Below are positions 44,031 through 53,121 of a stretch of DNA of 64,000 bases, one piece after another. Under the pieces are notes generated by a model. The model was given only the letters and a program-made list of their open reading frames with translations, was not told the origin of the DNA and made no database searches. Both the position numbers and the translations under genes were made by a program. The first letter of the stretch is position 1. Each line of letters opens with the position of its first letter. Source of the DNA: Halopseudomonas maritima. GTDB lineage: Bacteria > Pseudomonadota > Gammaproteobacteria > Pseudomonadales > Pseudomonadaceae. The DNA is taken from contig NZ_CP079801.1 in assembly GCF_021545785.1 (NCBI RefSeq), positions 3,654,001 through 3,718,000 on the forward strand, given 5' to 3'.

Positions 44031-44037
44031 CATTGCT
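44021..44037 (+). promoter_or_regulatory. sigma-54 (RpoN) promoter of the DUF2126 operon
   Basis: TTGGCACAGCCATTGCT matches YTGGCACGRNNNTTGCW at all defined positions except one (A for G after TGGCAC). GG (44023-44024) and GC (44035-44036) have the exact 10-nt separation. Transcription would begin near 44048, about 36 nt before ATG 44084. This points to enhancer-dependent, probably nitrogen-linked, expression. No clear NtrC site was identified in the 217-nt gap. Confidence 0.7.
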
Positions 44038-44083
44038 TCTACTGTCGCGGGCACGGCCGCACACTTGATCGGGATCATCTGTC

Positions 44084-47000
44084 ATGACAATCCGCGTAGC
44101 ACTAAGGCACCAGACCTCCTACGATTTCGACAAGCCGGTTGCGCTGTCGCCGCACCTGGTACGCCTGCGTCCGGCGCCGCATTGCCGCACGCCGGTTGAT
44201 GCCTATAGCCTCAAGATTAGCGGAGGTGAGTACTTCATCAACTGGCAGCAGGATCCTTTTGGCAACCATGTGGCCCGCCTGGTGTTTCCAGAGAAGATGC
44301 GCCACCTGTCTATCGAAGTAGAGCTGGTTGCCCCGATGACGGTAATTAACCCCTTTGATTTCTTTGTCGAGGAGTACGCCGAACAGTTCCCCTTTGATTA
44401 TCAGGACGGCCTGCGCAAGGAGTTGGCGCCTTACCTTGAAAGCCCCAAGCCAGGGCCCTTGTTGAGCAAATGGCTTACCTCTGTCAGCCGCGAAGAGTGC
44501 TCAATCACTGATTTTCTGGTCAGCCTCAATCAGCGGCTGGCCAACGATATTACCTACGGTATTCGCATGGAGCCGGGGGTGCAGACGCCCGAGCAGACCC
44601 TGGAATTGGCCAGCGGATCCTGCCGTGACTCAGCTTGGTTGTTGGTACATATCTGCCGACAGCTGGGGCTGGCGGCGCGCTTTGTCTCTGGCTATCTGGT
44701 GCAGCTGACCGCCGACGTCAAAGCGCTGGATGGTCCTTCAGGGACCGAAACCGACTTTACCGATCTACACGCCTGGACCGAGGTGTTCGTGCCCGGTGCC
44801 GGCTGGATCGGCCTGGACCCGACGTCAGGCCTGTTGGCGGGCGAGGGGCATCTGCCGCTGGCGGCCACCGCTGAGCCGGCTAGTGCCGCGCCCATCACTG
44901 GCGCCAGCGACCCCTGTGAAGTGGAGTTTGGCTTTGCCATGAGCGTTACGCGGGTGCACGAAGATCCGCGCGTGACTAAACCCTACAGTGACCGTCAGTG
45001 GCAGGACATTCTGGCGCTGGGCGAGGCAGTTGATGTGCGCCTGGATGAGCTGGATGTGCGTCTAACCATGGGCGGCGAGCCGACCTTCGTGTCTATCGAC
45101 GACATGGATGCACCAGAATGGACCATTGCGGCGCAAGGTCCGACCAAAAGGGGGCTGTCCGAACGCTTGCTACGCCGACTGCGACCCCATTTTGCGCCCC
45201 ATTCGCTGATCCATTATCAGCAGGGTAAATGGTATCCGGGCGAGCCGCTGCCACGCTGGGCGCTGGCCTGTTACTGGCGTCGTGACGGCAAGCCGATGTG
45301 GCAGGACGATCGCTGGCTGGCTGACGTGGACCGCGATTACGGCGTGGACGAACACAGTGCCAAGCGCTTTGCCGAGGCGCTGATGCGCCGCCTCGGTGTG
45401 TCGGGCAAGCATTTGCTGCCTTGCTTTGAAGATGCCTATTACTACCTCTGGCTGGAGCGTACCCAGCCGATTGATGTTGACCTGCGCGGTGAGGACCTCA
45501 AGGACGACGAAAATCGACTGCGCCTGGCGCGCTTGCTGGAGCGCGGGCTCGACCGCACCGTGGGCTATACCTTGCCGCTGACACGGGCAGAGCAGGGCGC
45601 CTGGCTCAGTGGCGATTGGCCGTTGCGGCGCGAGCAGCTCTATCTGGTGCCGGGTGATTCGCCCATGGGGCTGCGCCTGCCGCTTTCGTCTCTGCCCATT
45701 GCCCGGCGTGAAGAAGCGCAGCCGCTGTCGCTGTTTGACGACGCAGCACCGCTGCCCGACCTGCACGGTGAGGTGGCCAGCCGCTACAGCGCCCTGCAGA
45801 GCTATCGGCTGGACGGCATGCACCATATGGCCGAAGGGCAGGATTGGCAGGAACAGCTGCCCGAGCTGCTGGATAGCGGGGTTATCGGCACCGCGCTGTG
45901 CATCGAGCCGCGTGACGGCAAGTTGTTTATCTTCATGCCGCCGCTGACCGACCTTGAGTCCTATCTGGAGCTGCTGGCGTGCATTGAGCACACGGCCGCC
46001 GAGCTGGATATGCCGGTGTGCATTGAGGGCTATGCGCCGCCTTCGGATAACCGCATCGAAAAATTCATGATCACCCCGGACCCGGGTGTCATCGAGGTGA
46101 ACATAATGCCGGCGGCCAGCTGGCCGGAGCTGGTGCGCAACACCGAAATTCTCTACGAAGAGGCGCGCCAGACCCGTCTGGGCACCGAGAAGTTTATGCT
46201 CGACGGCCGCCATACCGGCACCGGCGGTGGCAACCACGTCACCCTGGGCGGCCGCACGCCGGCCCAGTCGCCGTTTCTGCGCCGGCCTGATCTGCTGGCC
46301 AGCATGCTGACCTACTGGCAGCACCATCCGAGTCTGTCGTATCTGTTTTCCGGCATGTTTATCGGCCCGACCAGTCAGGCGCCGCGGGTGGATGAGGCGC
46401 GTTACGAGGCGCTGTATGAGCTGGAAATCGCACTGTCGCAGATGCCGGAAGGTGAAGTGCCGCAACCCTGGCTGGTTGACCGCCTGGTGCGCAACCTGCT
46501 GACGGATATCACCGGCAATACCCACCGCGCCGAGTTTTGCGTCGACAAGATGTACTCGCCCGACAGTGCCACCGGGCGCCTTGGGCTGCTGGAGCTGCGG
46601 GGTTTTGAAATGCCGCCGCATGCGCGCATGAGCCTGATGCAGCAGCTGCTGATTCGCGCTTTGGTGGCGCGGTTCTTTGCCAACCCGTATCGCCAGCCGC
46701 TGGCGCGCTGGGGCACCGCACTGCACGACAAGTGGATGATGCCGCATTACCTCTGGCGTGACCTGTGCGAGGTGCTGGCGGATCTGCGCGAGCACGGCTT
46801 TGACTTTGCAGAAGACTGGTTCGCGCCTTTTCTGGAGTTTCGCTTCCCCCACGCCGGCGAGGTGCAATACGGCGACACGCGTATCACCCTGCGTCAGGCC
46901 ATCGAGCCTTGGCATGTGCTGGGCGAGGAGGTCAGTGGTGGTGGCACGGCGCGTTACGTGGACTCTTCGGTCGAACGGCTTGAGGTCAAGCTGCAGGACT

Positions 47001-47404
47001 ACAACCCGGCGCGTCACGTATTGACCTGCAACGGCTTCCGGGTGCCGCTGCAGGCGACCGGTGTGGCGGGCGAGGCGGTGGCGGCGGTGCGCTACCGCGC
47101 CTGGCAGCCGCCGTCAGCGTTGCACCCGACCATCGCCGTGCAGGCGCCGCTGGTGTTTGATCTGGTGGATGCCTGGAATGCGCGCTCGCTGGGCGGCTGC
47201 ACCTATCATGTGGTGCACCCGGCCGGACGCAACTTCGAGCGCTTTCCGATCAACGCCAATGAAGCCGAGGCACGGCGCATGGCGCGGTTCTGGGACTACG
47301 GTCACACCCAGGGGGCGATGGCAGAGATCCAGCAGGCGCCCGGACAAGAGTACCCGCATACCCTCGATCTGCGGCGCGCCGGGGTGCGCACTCCTGGTTT
47401 ATAA
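44084..47404 (+). CDS. Transglutaminase fused to DUF2126 glutamine-synthetase-like ligase domain
   Basis: 1106-aa cytoplasmic protein (no signal peptide). Residues 1-280: transglutaminase N-terminal beta domain and core with triad Cys180 (SGSCRDSAW), His229 (DLHAWTEVF) and Asp245 (GLDPTSG). Residues about 320-1106 are DUF2126. GVIEVNIMPAASW, GTGGGNHVTLGG, HRAEFCVDK and LLELRGFEMPPHARM form an E-x-N / N-H / R-x-E / E-x-R series like that of COOH-NH2 ligases of the glutamine synthetase fold (a published family-level prediction, as I recall it). It thus couples peptide-bond cleavage or transfer with ligation. It starts a sigma-54-promoted operon with the next two genes. Confidence 0.9.
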   Translation: MTIRVALRHQTSYDFDKPVALSPHLVRLRPAPHCRTPVDAYSLKISGGEYFINWQQDPFGNHVARLVFPEKMRHLSIEVELVAPMTVINPFDFFVEEYAEQFPFDYQDGLRKELAPYLESPKPGPLLSKWLTSVSREECSITDFLVSLNQRLANDITYGIRMEPGVQTPEQTLELASGSCRDSAWLLVHICRQLGLAARFVSGYLVQLTADVKALDGPSGTETDFTDLHAWTEVFVPGAGWIGLDPTSGLLAGEGHLPLAATAEPASAAPITGASDPCEVEFGFAMSVTRVHEDPRVTKPYSDRQWQDILALGEAVDVRLDELDVRLTMGGEPTFVSIDDMDAPEWTIAAQGPTKRGLSERLLRRLRPHFAPHSLIHYQQGKWYPGEPLPRWALACYWRRDGKPMWQDDRWLADVDRDYGVDEHSAKRFAEALMRRLGVSGKHLLPCFEDAYYYLWLERTQPIDVDLRGEDLKDDENRLRLARLLERGLDRTVGYTLPLTRAEQGAWLSGDWPLRREQLYLVPGDSPMGLRLPLSSLPIARREEAQPLSLFDDAAPLPDLHGEVASRYSALQSYRLDGMHHMAEGQDWQEQLPELLDSGVIGTALCIEPRDGKLFIFMPPLTDLESYLELLACIEHTAAELDMPVCIEGYAPPSDNRIEKFMITPDPGVIEVNIMPAASWPELVRNTEILYEEARQTRLGTEKFMLDGRHTGTGGGNHVTLGGRTPAQSPFLRRPDLLASMLTYWQHHPSLSYLFSGMFIGPTSQAPRVDEARYEALYELEIALSQMPEGEVPQPWLVDRLVRNLLTDITGNTHRAEFCVDKMYSPDSATGRLGLLELRGFEMPPHARMSLMQQLLIRALVARFFANPYRQPLARWGTALHDKWMMPHYLWRDLCEVLADLREHGFDFAEDWFAPFLEFRFPHAGEVQYGDTRITLRQAIEPWHVLGEEVSGGGTARYVDSSVERLEVKLQDYNPARHVLTCNGFRVPLQATGVAGEAVAAVRYRAWQPPSALHPTIAVQAPLVFDLVDAWNARSLGGCTYHVVHPAGRNFERFPINANEAEARRMARFWDYGHTQGAMAEIQQAPGQEYPHTLDLRRAGVRTPGL

Positions 47405-47459
47405 TCGACGGCCTCACACATCAGGCTGCTGATTCTCAGCCGTCACCGGGAAGCGTTGC

Positions 47460-50045
47460 ATGCAACAAGCTGTCAATCTGGGGTCTGCCGTCAAGGCCAT
47501 TCTCGGCGAGTACGCAGGACACGCCGGGCACGACGAGCTGCTGGGCGAAGATCTGCAGCCGCGTGCGCCTTGGCAGGCCTTGCTGGAAGACGTCGCGCGC
47601 CTTGGCCCGGACGTGCTGGCCGGGCGCTGGGAAGAAATCCAGAACCTGCTGCACGAGAACGGCGTTACCTTCAACCCCTACGAAGACGATCCGGGCCAGC
47701 TGCGCTCCTGGCAGCTGGACTGTCTGCCCTGGGTGGTCGGTACCCAGGAGTGGGATGAACTGGAGGCGGGGCTGCGCCAGCGCAGCCGCCTGCTTGAGCA
47801 CATTCTGGATGACCTCTACGGCGCGCGGCGCATTATCAGCGAAGGGCTGCTGCCACCCGAGCTGATCTTTACCCACCCCGGGTTTCTGTTTTCCGCAGCG
47901 GATGACCCGCCGCAAGTCGAGCGGCCTCTGTTGATCTTCCACGGCACTGACCTGGTGCGCGACAGCCAGGGCGGTTGGCAGGTGCTGGCCGACTGGACCC
48001 AGTCTCCCGCCGGCGCCGGCTACGCGTTGGAGAACCGCATTACCCTGGCGCGCGCCTTGCCAAGTATCTACCGCGAGGCGCCAATCAAGCGGCTGGCGGG
48101 CTTTCTGCAGGCGCAGCACCGCTGTCTGGCCAGTCTCGCCAATGGGCAGCGCGAGCAACCCAATATCGTGCTGTTGTCGCCGGGCCCGGGTAGCCCCGGC
48201 TATTTCGAGCATGCCTGGCTGGCCAACTACATGAACTTCTCGCTGGTTGAGGGCGACGATCTGGTGGTGCGTGACGGTCAGGTTGCCATGCGCACCCTGG
48301 GCGGACTCAAGCAGGTGGATGTGATCTTGCGCCAGATCAACGACCCCTGGTGTGACCCGCTGGAGCTGCGCCCGGACTCGTTGCTTGGGGTGCCGGGGCT
48401 GCTGCAGGCTGCGCGCTGTGGCAATGTGCACATCGCCAATGCGCTGGGTGCGGGCATCTTGGAGCATCCGGGGCTGTCGGCTTTTTTGCCAGGCTTGTGC
48501 CAGGCACTGCTGGGCGAGGAGCTGTTGTTGCCTTGCCGAGAAACCCTCTGGTGTGGCGATCCTCGCTCACTGGAGCAGGTTAAGACAGAGATCGACGGCT
48601 GGATTCTGCGTGATATCAGCAAGCCTGGGCGCGTCTACCATGCCGATCAAATGGGCCTTGAGGCGCTGCGCGACCTGCGTATCAGCATGGAGCGGCATCC
48701 TTATTTGTTCACCGCCCAACGGCCTGTTGAAGCGGCGGTGACCCCAGGCTTTAACCCGCAAACGGGTACGCTGGAGCGGCAAAATGCGACGCTGCGGTTT
48801 TTCAGCCTGGTTGAGCCTGATGATCTGACCAAACCGGTCAATGAGCGAAATTATCGCGTCATGCCGGGTGGTCTGGCCTGGGTCGGTGAGCCAGGTGCGC
48901 CGCTGATGAAGAGTCGGCTGGTGAAGGATATCTGGGTGATGGCGCCGGTGCCGCAGCCGCATATCAGCTTGTTGCGGCAGGCGCTGGGGCCGATCGTTGT
49001 CACCCGTGACGGCAAAGACCTGCCGTGCCGCGTGGCAGAAAGCCTGTTCTGGATGGGGCGTTATGGCGAGCGCCTGGATACCCGAGGGCGGCTGCTGCGC
49101 GAGGCGCTGGCGCGGCTGCTGCAGGATGATCGGCAGGAGGGCGGTTCGCAGTTGATGCCTGACCTGTTGCGTGCCCTGGAGATTCCGCTGGACCTGGCTG
49201 AGCGGGAAGGGGAAGCACCTGCCAGCAGCCGGTTCTCGCGTGAGTACATCGCCACCCGTGATCGCCTGCTGCAGCTGTTCGCGGATGATCTGCCCGATGG
49301 CCTGCCGGTGCTGTTCGGCCACTTTGTGCGCAATAGTCGCGCTGTGCGCGATCATTTGGGTGACGACACCTGGCGCGCCATCAACAGCCTGCGGCAACAC
49401 TTCAACAGCATGTCGCGCACGCGGGGCGTGGTGGTTGGGCAGCGTCATCTGGAAGCCATGGTGCTGGATCTGGCTGCCTTCTTCGGTCTGTGCAACGAAA
49501 CCATGCCGCATCACTATGGCTGGCGCTTTCTCGACATCGGGCGTTTTCTCGAGCGTGCTCTAGGTTCGCTTGAGCTGCTCAAACTGGCTCTGCTGACCGC
49601 CGACGAGCCCGGCATTCCGTTGTGGGAAGTGGTGCTGGCGACCACCGACAACCTGACCGTGTACCGCCGTCGCTACCGCTCACAGCTGCACCCGCTGGCG
49701 ATTCTCGACCTGCTGTTGTTCGATGAGGCCAACCCGCGCTCTATCGGCTATATGCTCAAGCGCCTGGGCTCGCAAATCGCCAAACTGCCCTCGCCAGGCA
49801 GCTCACCGTACCGCAATCAGGAGCAACGGCTGATCATTCAGGCCACCAGCGCCTTGCATCTGGTCGATATCGAGACCCTGGCGGACCTGGAGGGCTCGGC
49901 ATCGGCGCGCGAAGCGCTGAACAACCTGCTTGACCAGTTGATCCAGCCAATGGCCGAGCTGTCCAACGCCATTACCCACAGTCACTTCAGTCATGTTGAG
50001 GCGCCACGCCAGTTGGTCAGCATGCACTACAGCGGCCAGGCCTGA
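47460..50045 (+). CDS. Degenerate circularly permuted ATP-grasp fused to alpha-E domain
   Basis: 861-aa fusion. Residues about 60-510 align with the ATP-grasp protein at 42412 (HGTDLVRDSQG versus GSDLVRDKDG; YALENR versus YMLENR). However, LEDNLRVPSG is replaced by LADWTQSPAG, and the Gly-rich loop KPANESGGYG by DISKPGRVYH, so ATP binding is probably lost. Residues about 522-861 are alpha-E (RVAESLFWMGRYGERLD against RVAENIYWMARYLERAE). It may be a structural partner of the active ligase. It follows DUF2126 by 55 nt and precedes a transglutaminase by 10 nt. Confidence 0.9.
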   Translation: MQQAVNLGSAVKAILGEYAGHAGHDELLGEDLQPRAPWQALLEDVARLGPDVLAGRWEEIQNLLHENGVTFNPYEDDPGQLRSWQLDCLPWVVGTQEWDELEAGLRQRSRLLEHILDDLYGARRIISEGLLPPELIFTHPGFLFSAADDPPQVERPLLIFHGTDLVRDSQGGWQVLADWTQSPAGAGYALENRITLARALPSIYREAPIKRLAGFLQAQHRCLASLANGQREQPNIVLLSPGPGSPGYFEHAWLANYMNFSLVEGDDLVVRDGQVAMRTLGGLKQVDVILRQINDPWCDPLELRPDSLLGVPGLLQAARCGNVHIANALGAGILEHPGLSAFLPGLCQALLGEELLLPCRETLWCGDPRSLEQVKTEIDGWILRDISKPGRVYHADQMGLEALRDLRISMERHPYLFTAQRPVEAAVTPGFNPQTGTLERQNATLRFFSLVEPDDLTKPVNERNYRVMPGGLAWVGEPGAPLMKSRLVKDIWVMAPVPQPHISLLRQALGPIVVTRDGKDLPCRVAESLFWMGRYGERLDTRGRLLREALARLLQDDRQEGGSQLMPDLLRALEIPLDLAEREGEAPASSRFSREYIATRDRLLQLFADDLPDGLPVLFGHFVRNSRAVRDHLGDDTWRAINSLRQHFNSMSRTRGVVVGQRHLEAMVLDLAAFFGLCNETMPHHYGWRFLDIGRFLERALGSLELLKLALLTADEPGIPLWEVVLATTDNLTVYRRRYRSQLHPLAILDLLLFDEANPRSIGYMLKRLGSQIAKLPSPGSSPYRNQEQRLIIQATSALHLVDIETLADLEGSASAREALNNLLDQLIQPMAELSNAITHSHFSHVEAPRQLVSMHYSGQA

Positions 50046-50055
50046 GAGGTTTCCG

Positions 50056-50964
50056 GTGAAGTACCTGTTACGCCACAGTACCCGTTATCAATACAGCGGT
50101 CCGGCCAGCCTGAGCCAGAACGAGGCGCGCATCTTGCCTCGGCTGCTGCCCTGGCAGGAGTGCAGCAACAGTCAGCTGACGATCAGCCCACGTCCTGACC
50201 GCCAGCGCGAGCGCACTGATTTTTTCGGCAACCGGGTGGTGTATTTTTCCATCGAATCCTTGCATGACAGCCTGGACGTCAGCGTCAGCAGTGAAATTAT
50301 CACCCATCCCAGACCCTTGGCTGACATCTTCTCGGGCATCGCCTGGGAGCAGGCGGTGCTGGAGCTGCGTCAGGACCCGCGTCGCACCAACCGTGATTGT
50401 CTGGATGCGCGGCTGTATGTGCTCAGCTCGCCCTTTGTCTATCAGAGCGCCGAGCTGGCCGAGTTTGCCCGCAGCAGCTTCTCGCCGGGCCGCAACCTGA
50501 TTGATGCCGTGCTGGAGCTGAACACCCGGATCTTTACCGAGTTCACCTACGACCCTGAGTTCACCACCGTCGCCACTCCGCTGCAGGACGTACTGGCCAG
50601 CAAGCGAGGTGTCTGTCAGGACTTCGCCCACCTGGCCATCGGCTGCCTGCGCTCGCTGGGCCTTGCAGCCCGTTATGTCAGCGGCTACATGGAAACCCTG
50701 CCGCCGCCGGGCCAGGAGAAGCTCCTCGGCGCAGACGCCACCCACGCCTGGCTGGCGGTCTACGTTCCCGGTTGGGGCTGGCTGGAGATCGACCCGACTA
50801 ATGGTTGCGTGCCGGATGAGCGCTACATCGTACTCGGCTGGGGGCGCGACTTTGCCGACGTCACCCCGCTCAAGGGCGTGATGACGGGCGGCGGCGAGCA
50901 TGTGCTTAGTGTGGCGGTGGATGTGTTGCCGCAAAGCGATACTGCGGCGGGGAGGTTGGTTTAG
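50056..50964 (+). CDS. Transglutaminase-family protein
   Basis: 302-aa cytoplasmic protein with the bacterial transglutaminase N-terminal domain (KYLLRHSTRYQYSGPASLSQ) and a transglutaminase-like core. The triad is Cys187 (KRGVCQDFAHL), His230 (THAWLAVYV) and Asp246 (LEIDPTNG). Such proteins act as peptidases, amidases or acyl transferases. GTG 50056 is the start: the upstream ATP-grasp/alpha-E gene stops at 50045 and GAGAGG lies between. It is the last gene of the sigma-54-promoted operon. Confidence 0.92.
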   Translation: MKYLLRHSTRYQYSGPASLSQNEARILPRLLPWQECSNSQLTISPRPDRQRERTDFFGNRVVYFSIESLHDSLDVSVSSEIITHPRPLADIFSGIAWEQAVLELRQDPRRTNRDCLDARLYVLSSPFVYQSAELAEFARSSFSPGRNLIDAVLELNTRIFTEFTYDPEFTTVATPLQDVLASKRGVCQDFAHLAIGCLRSLGLAARYVSGYMETLPPPGQEKLLGADATHAWLAVYVPGWGWLEIDPTNGCVPDERYIVLGWGRDFADVTPLKGVMTGGGEHVLSVAVDVLPQSDTAAGRLV

Positions 50965-50977
50965 GTGCCCGAGGGAC

Positions 50978-51014
50978 GGCTGAAGGCTGAAGGCTTGAAG
51001 CTGCAAGCTTGAAG
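50978..51014. repeat. Short GCTGAAGG/GCTTGAAG-type repeat tract
   Basis: Tandem imperfect units of 7-9 nt (GGCTGAAGGCTGAAGGCTTG then AAGCTGCAAGCTTGAAG) follow the transglutaminase stop. A related AGCTTCCAGC occurs at 51101. Similar tracts occur on the other side of the etf genes (54,838-55,200). Confidence 0.55.
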
Positions 51015-51113
51015 CAGTCCGTGTTGGTGCGGGTGTTGGCTTTTTGCTTACAGTCCGCAAACCCTGCTTGACTCGCTTTGCGGGGAGCCCACCCTGATTT
51101 AGCTTCCAGCCAC

Positions 51114-51142
51114 AAAAAAACCGGCCAATGGCCGGTTTTTTT
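51114..51142. terminator. Bidirectional terminator
   Basis: Seven A, CCGGCC (51121-51126), loop AAT, GGCCGG (51130-51135), seven T. It serves the transglutaminase operon (+) and the ETF-ubiquinone oxidoreductase gene (-). Confidence 0.92.
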
Positions 51143-51161
51143 GCTGTAAGGCGCGAGCGCG

Positions 51162-52826
51162 TTACATGTTCGGGTAGTTCGGGCCACCCATGCCCTCGGG
51201 TGCGATCCAGTTGATGTTCTGGGCCGGGTCCTTGATGTCGCAGGTTTTGCAGTGTACGCAGTTCTGCGCGTTGATCTGGAAGCGCTTCTCGCCGTCGTCC
51301 TGAGTCACAACCTCGTATACGCCGGCCGGGCAGTAGCGTTGTGCTGGCTCGTCGTACAGCGGCAGGTTCTTCTCCAGCGGGATGCTCGGATCTTTCAGCG
51401 TCAGGTGAATGGGCTGCTCTTCTTCATGGTTGGTGTTGGACATGAAGACAGAAGACAGCTTGTCGAAGCTCAGTACGCCGTCGGGCTTGGGGTAGTCGAT
51501 CTTGGTCGCTTCAGAGGCCTTTTTCAGGCAGGCGTAATCCGGCTTGGTGTCGTGCAGGGTCACCGGAATCTTGCCGCCAAACCAGTTCTGATCGACGTAG
51601 TTGAATGCACCGCCAAGCAGCGGGCCAAACTTGTGGATCGCCGGGCCGAAGTTACGCGCTGCAAACAGCTCGTCGTACAGCCAGCTGGATTTGAAGTTGT
51701 CGACGTAACCGGTCAGCTCATCGCCGCCTTCACGGCCGGCCTTGAGGGCTTCAACCACAGCCTGGCCAGCCAGCATGCCGGATTTCATGGCAGTGTGGCT
51801 GCCTTTGATCTTGGCGAAGTTCAGGGTGCCCAGATCGCAACCGATCAGTGCGCCGCCCGGGAAAACCATCTTCGGCAGGGAGTTCAGGCCGCCTTTGCAG
51901 ATCGCGCGAGCGCCGTAGGCAACACGCTTGCCGCCTTCCAGGTACTGCTTGATCACCGGGTGGTGCTTGTAGCGCTGGAACTCATCGAACGGCGACAGGT
52001 GCGGGTTGGCGTAGGACAGGTCGATGATCAGACCAACCACAACCTGGTTGTTCTCGATGTGGTACAGGAAGGAGCCACCGGTGTTCTCGGTGCCGACGAT
52101 ATCCAGCGGCCAGCCAGCGGTGTGAACCACCAGGCCCTGGTCGTGCTTGGCCGGGTCGATGTCCCAGATTTCTTTGATGCCGATACCGTAGTGCTGGGCG
52201 TCTGCTTCGGAGTCCAGGTTGTAACGCTTGATCAACTGCTTGCCAATGTGGCCACGGCAGCCTTCGGCGAACAGGGTGTACTTGGCGCGCAGCTCCATAC
52301 CCGGGGTATAAACGCCTTCCTTGGGGTTGCCTTCACGGTCAACGCCCAGGTCGCCAGTGAGAATGCCGCGGACAACGCCTTCTTCGTCGATCAGTGCTTC
52401 CTGAGCAGCAAAGCCCGGATACACCTCGACGCCCAGTGCTTCGGCCTGTTCGGCCAGCCAGCGGCACAGGTTGCCCAGAGAGATAATGTAGTTGCCATGG
52501 TTGTGCATGGTCTTGGGCACGAAGAGGTCAGGCAGCTTGGTGGCTTTTTCTGCGCTGGTGAGCATATAGATGTCATCGCGCTTGACCTCGGTGTTCAGCG
52601 GGGCGCCCATCTCTTTCCAGTCAGGGAAGAGTTCGTCCAGGGCGCGCGGCTCGAATACCGCACCGGAGAGAATGTGGGCGCCGACTTCGGAGCCTTTTTC
52701 TACGACACAGACGCTGATTTCCTGTTCGGCTTCAGCGGCCTGCTTTTTGATTTGGCATGCAGCTGCCAGGCCAGAGGGGCCGGCACCTACGATGACAACG
52801 TCAAACTCCATGAATTCGCGTTCCAC
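51162..52826 (-). CDS. Electron transfer flavoprotein-ubiquinone oxidoreductase
   Basis: 554-aa membrane-associated iron-sulfur flavoprotein passing electrons from ETF to ubiquinone. FAD-binding VVIVGAGPSGLAAACQIKK lies near the N-terminus. EKGSEVGAHILSGAVFEP and GCRGHIGKQLI are family blocks. The C-terminal ferredoxin-like domain supplies the 4Fe-4S ligands (YCPAGVYEV and NCVHCKTCDIKDP). GTG 52826 is preferred over the internal ATG six codons in, because TTAGGAGATAAGTT gives a strong ribosome site at the right distance. It is divergent from etfBA, its electron donor. Confidence 0.96.
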   Translation of the reverse strand: MEREFMEFDVVIVGAGPSGLAAACQIKKQAAEAEQEISVCVVEKGSEVGAHILSGAVFEPRALDELFPDWKEMGAPLNTEVKRDDIYMLTSAEKATKLPDLFVPKTMHNHGNYIISLGNLCRWLAEQAEALGVEVYPGFAAQEALIDEEGVVRGILTGDLGVDREGNPKEGVYTPGMELRAKYTLFAEGCRGHIGKQLIKRYNLDSEADAQHYGIGIKEIWDIDPAKHDQGLVVHTAGWPLDIVGTENTGGSFLYHIENNQVVVGLIIDLSYANPHLSPFDEFQRYKHHPVIKQYLEGGKRVAYGARAICKGGLNSLPKMVFPGGALIGCDLGTLNFAKIKGSHTAMKSGMLAGQAVVEALKAGREGGDELTGYVDNFKSSWLYDELFAARNFGPAIHKFGPLLGGAFNYVDQNWFGGKIPVTLHDTKPDYACLKKASEATKIDYPKPDGVLSFDKLSSVFMSNTNHEEEQPIHLTLKDPSIPLEKNLPLYDEPAQRYCPAGVYEVVTQDDGEKRFQINAQNCVHCKTCDIKDPAQNINWIAPEGMGGPNYPNM

Positions 52827-52902
52827 AACTTATCTCCTAACTCTAGGCCCGTCACATGTAATTGGATTCTTTGATGATCTTCCGTGATCCATTAAGCGGC
52901 GC

Positions 52903-52931
52903 AGTATAACAGCCCGTTTTTTGTGCTCCAA
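52903..52931 (-). promoter_or_regulatory. Promoter of the ETF-ubiquinone oxidoreductase gene
   Basis: Minus strand TTGGAG (52931-52926), a 17-nt spacer and TATACT (52908-52903), about 77 nt upstream of the GTG start. The -10 is good and the -35 only fair. Confidence 0.45.
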
Positions 52932-52983
52932 CGCAAAGATGGCGTTTTGGCCCTTAATTGGACCTTTTGTCGAATTGCTCCTA

Positions 52984-53012
52984 TTGACCGCCTGTGCTTG
53001 GAAAGTCATGAT
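52984..53012 (+). promoter_or_regulatory. Possible promoter of etfBA
   Basis: TTGACC (52984-52989), a 17-nt spacer and CATGAT (53007-53012), about 110 nt before etfB. The -35 is 5/6 and the -10 only 4/6. Confidence 0.3.
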
Positions 53013-53121
53013 AAAGAGCTTTTGAACGACGGGCTCTATTTGGTCTTATTGTGAACGTTTTTTTCTTTCTGGTCACTATTTGTTCGAGCCCTGTTTTGGC
53101 TACACATTGAATGAGGCAACC

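Noticed and set aside
40288..50964. Possible Anbu/HslV-like proteasome subunit gene in the ligase cluster
   Set aside because: All frames of more than 60 codons here are explained by the six genes; no N-terminal-nucleophile hydrolase motif was seen.
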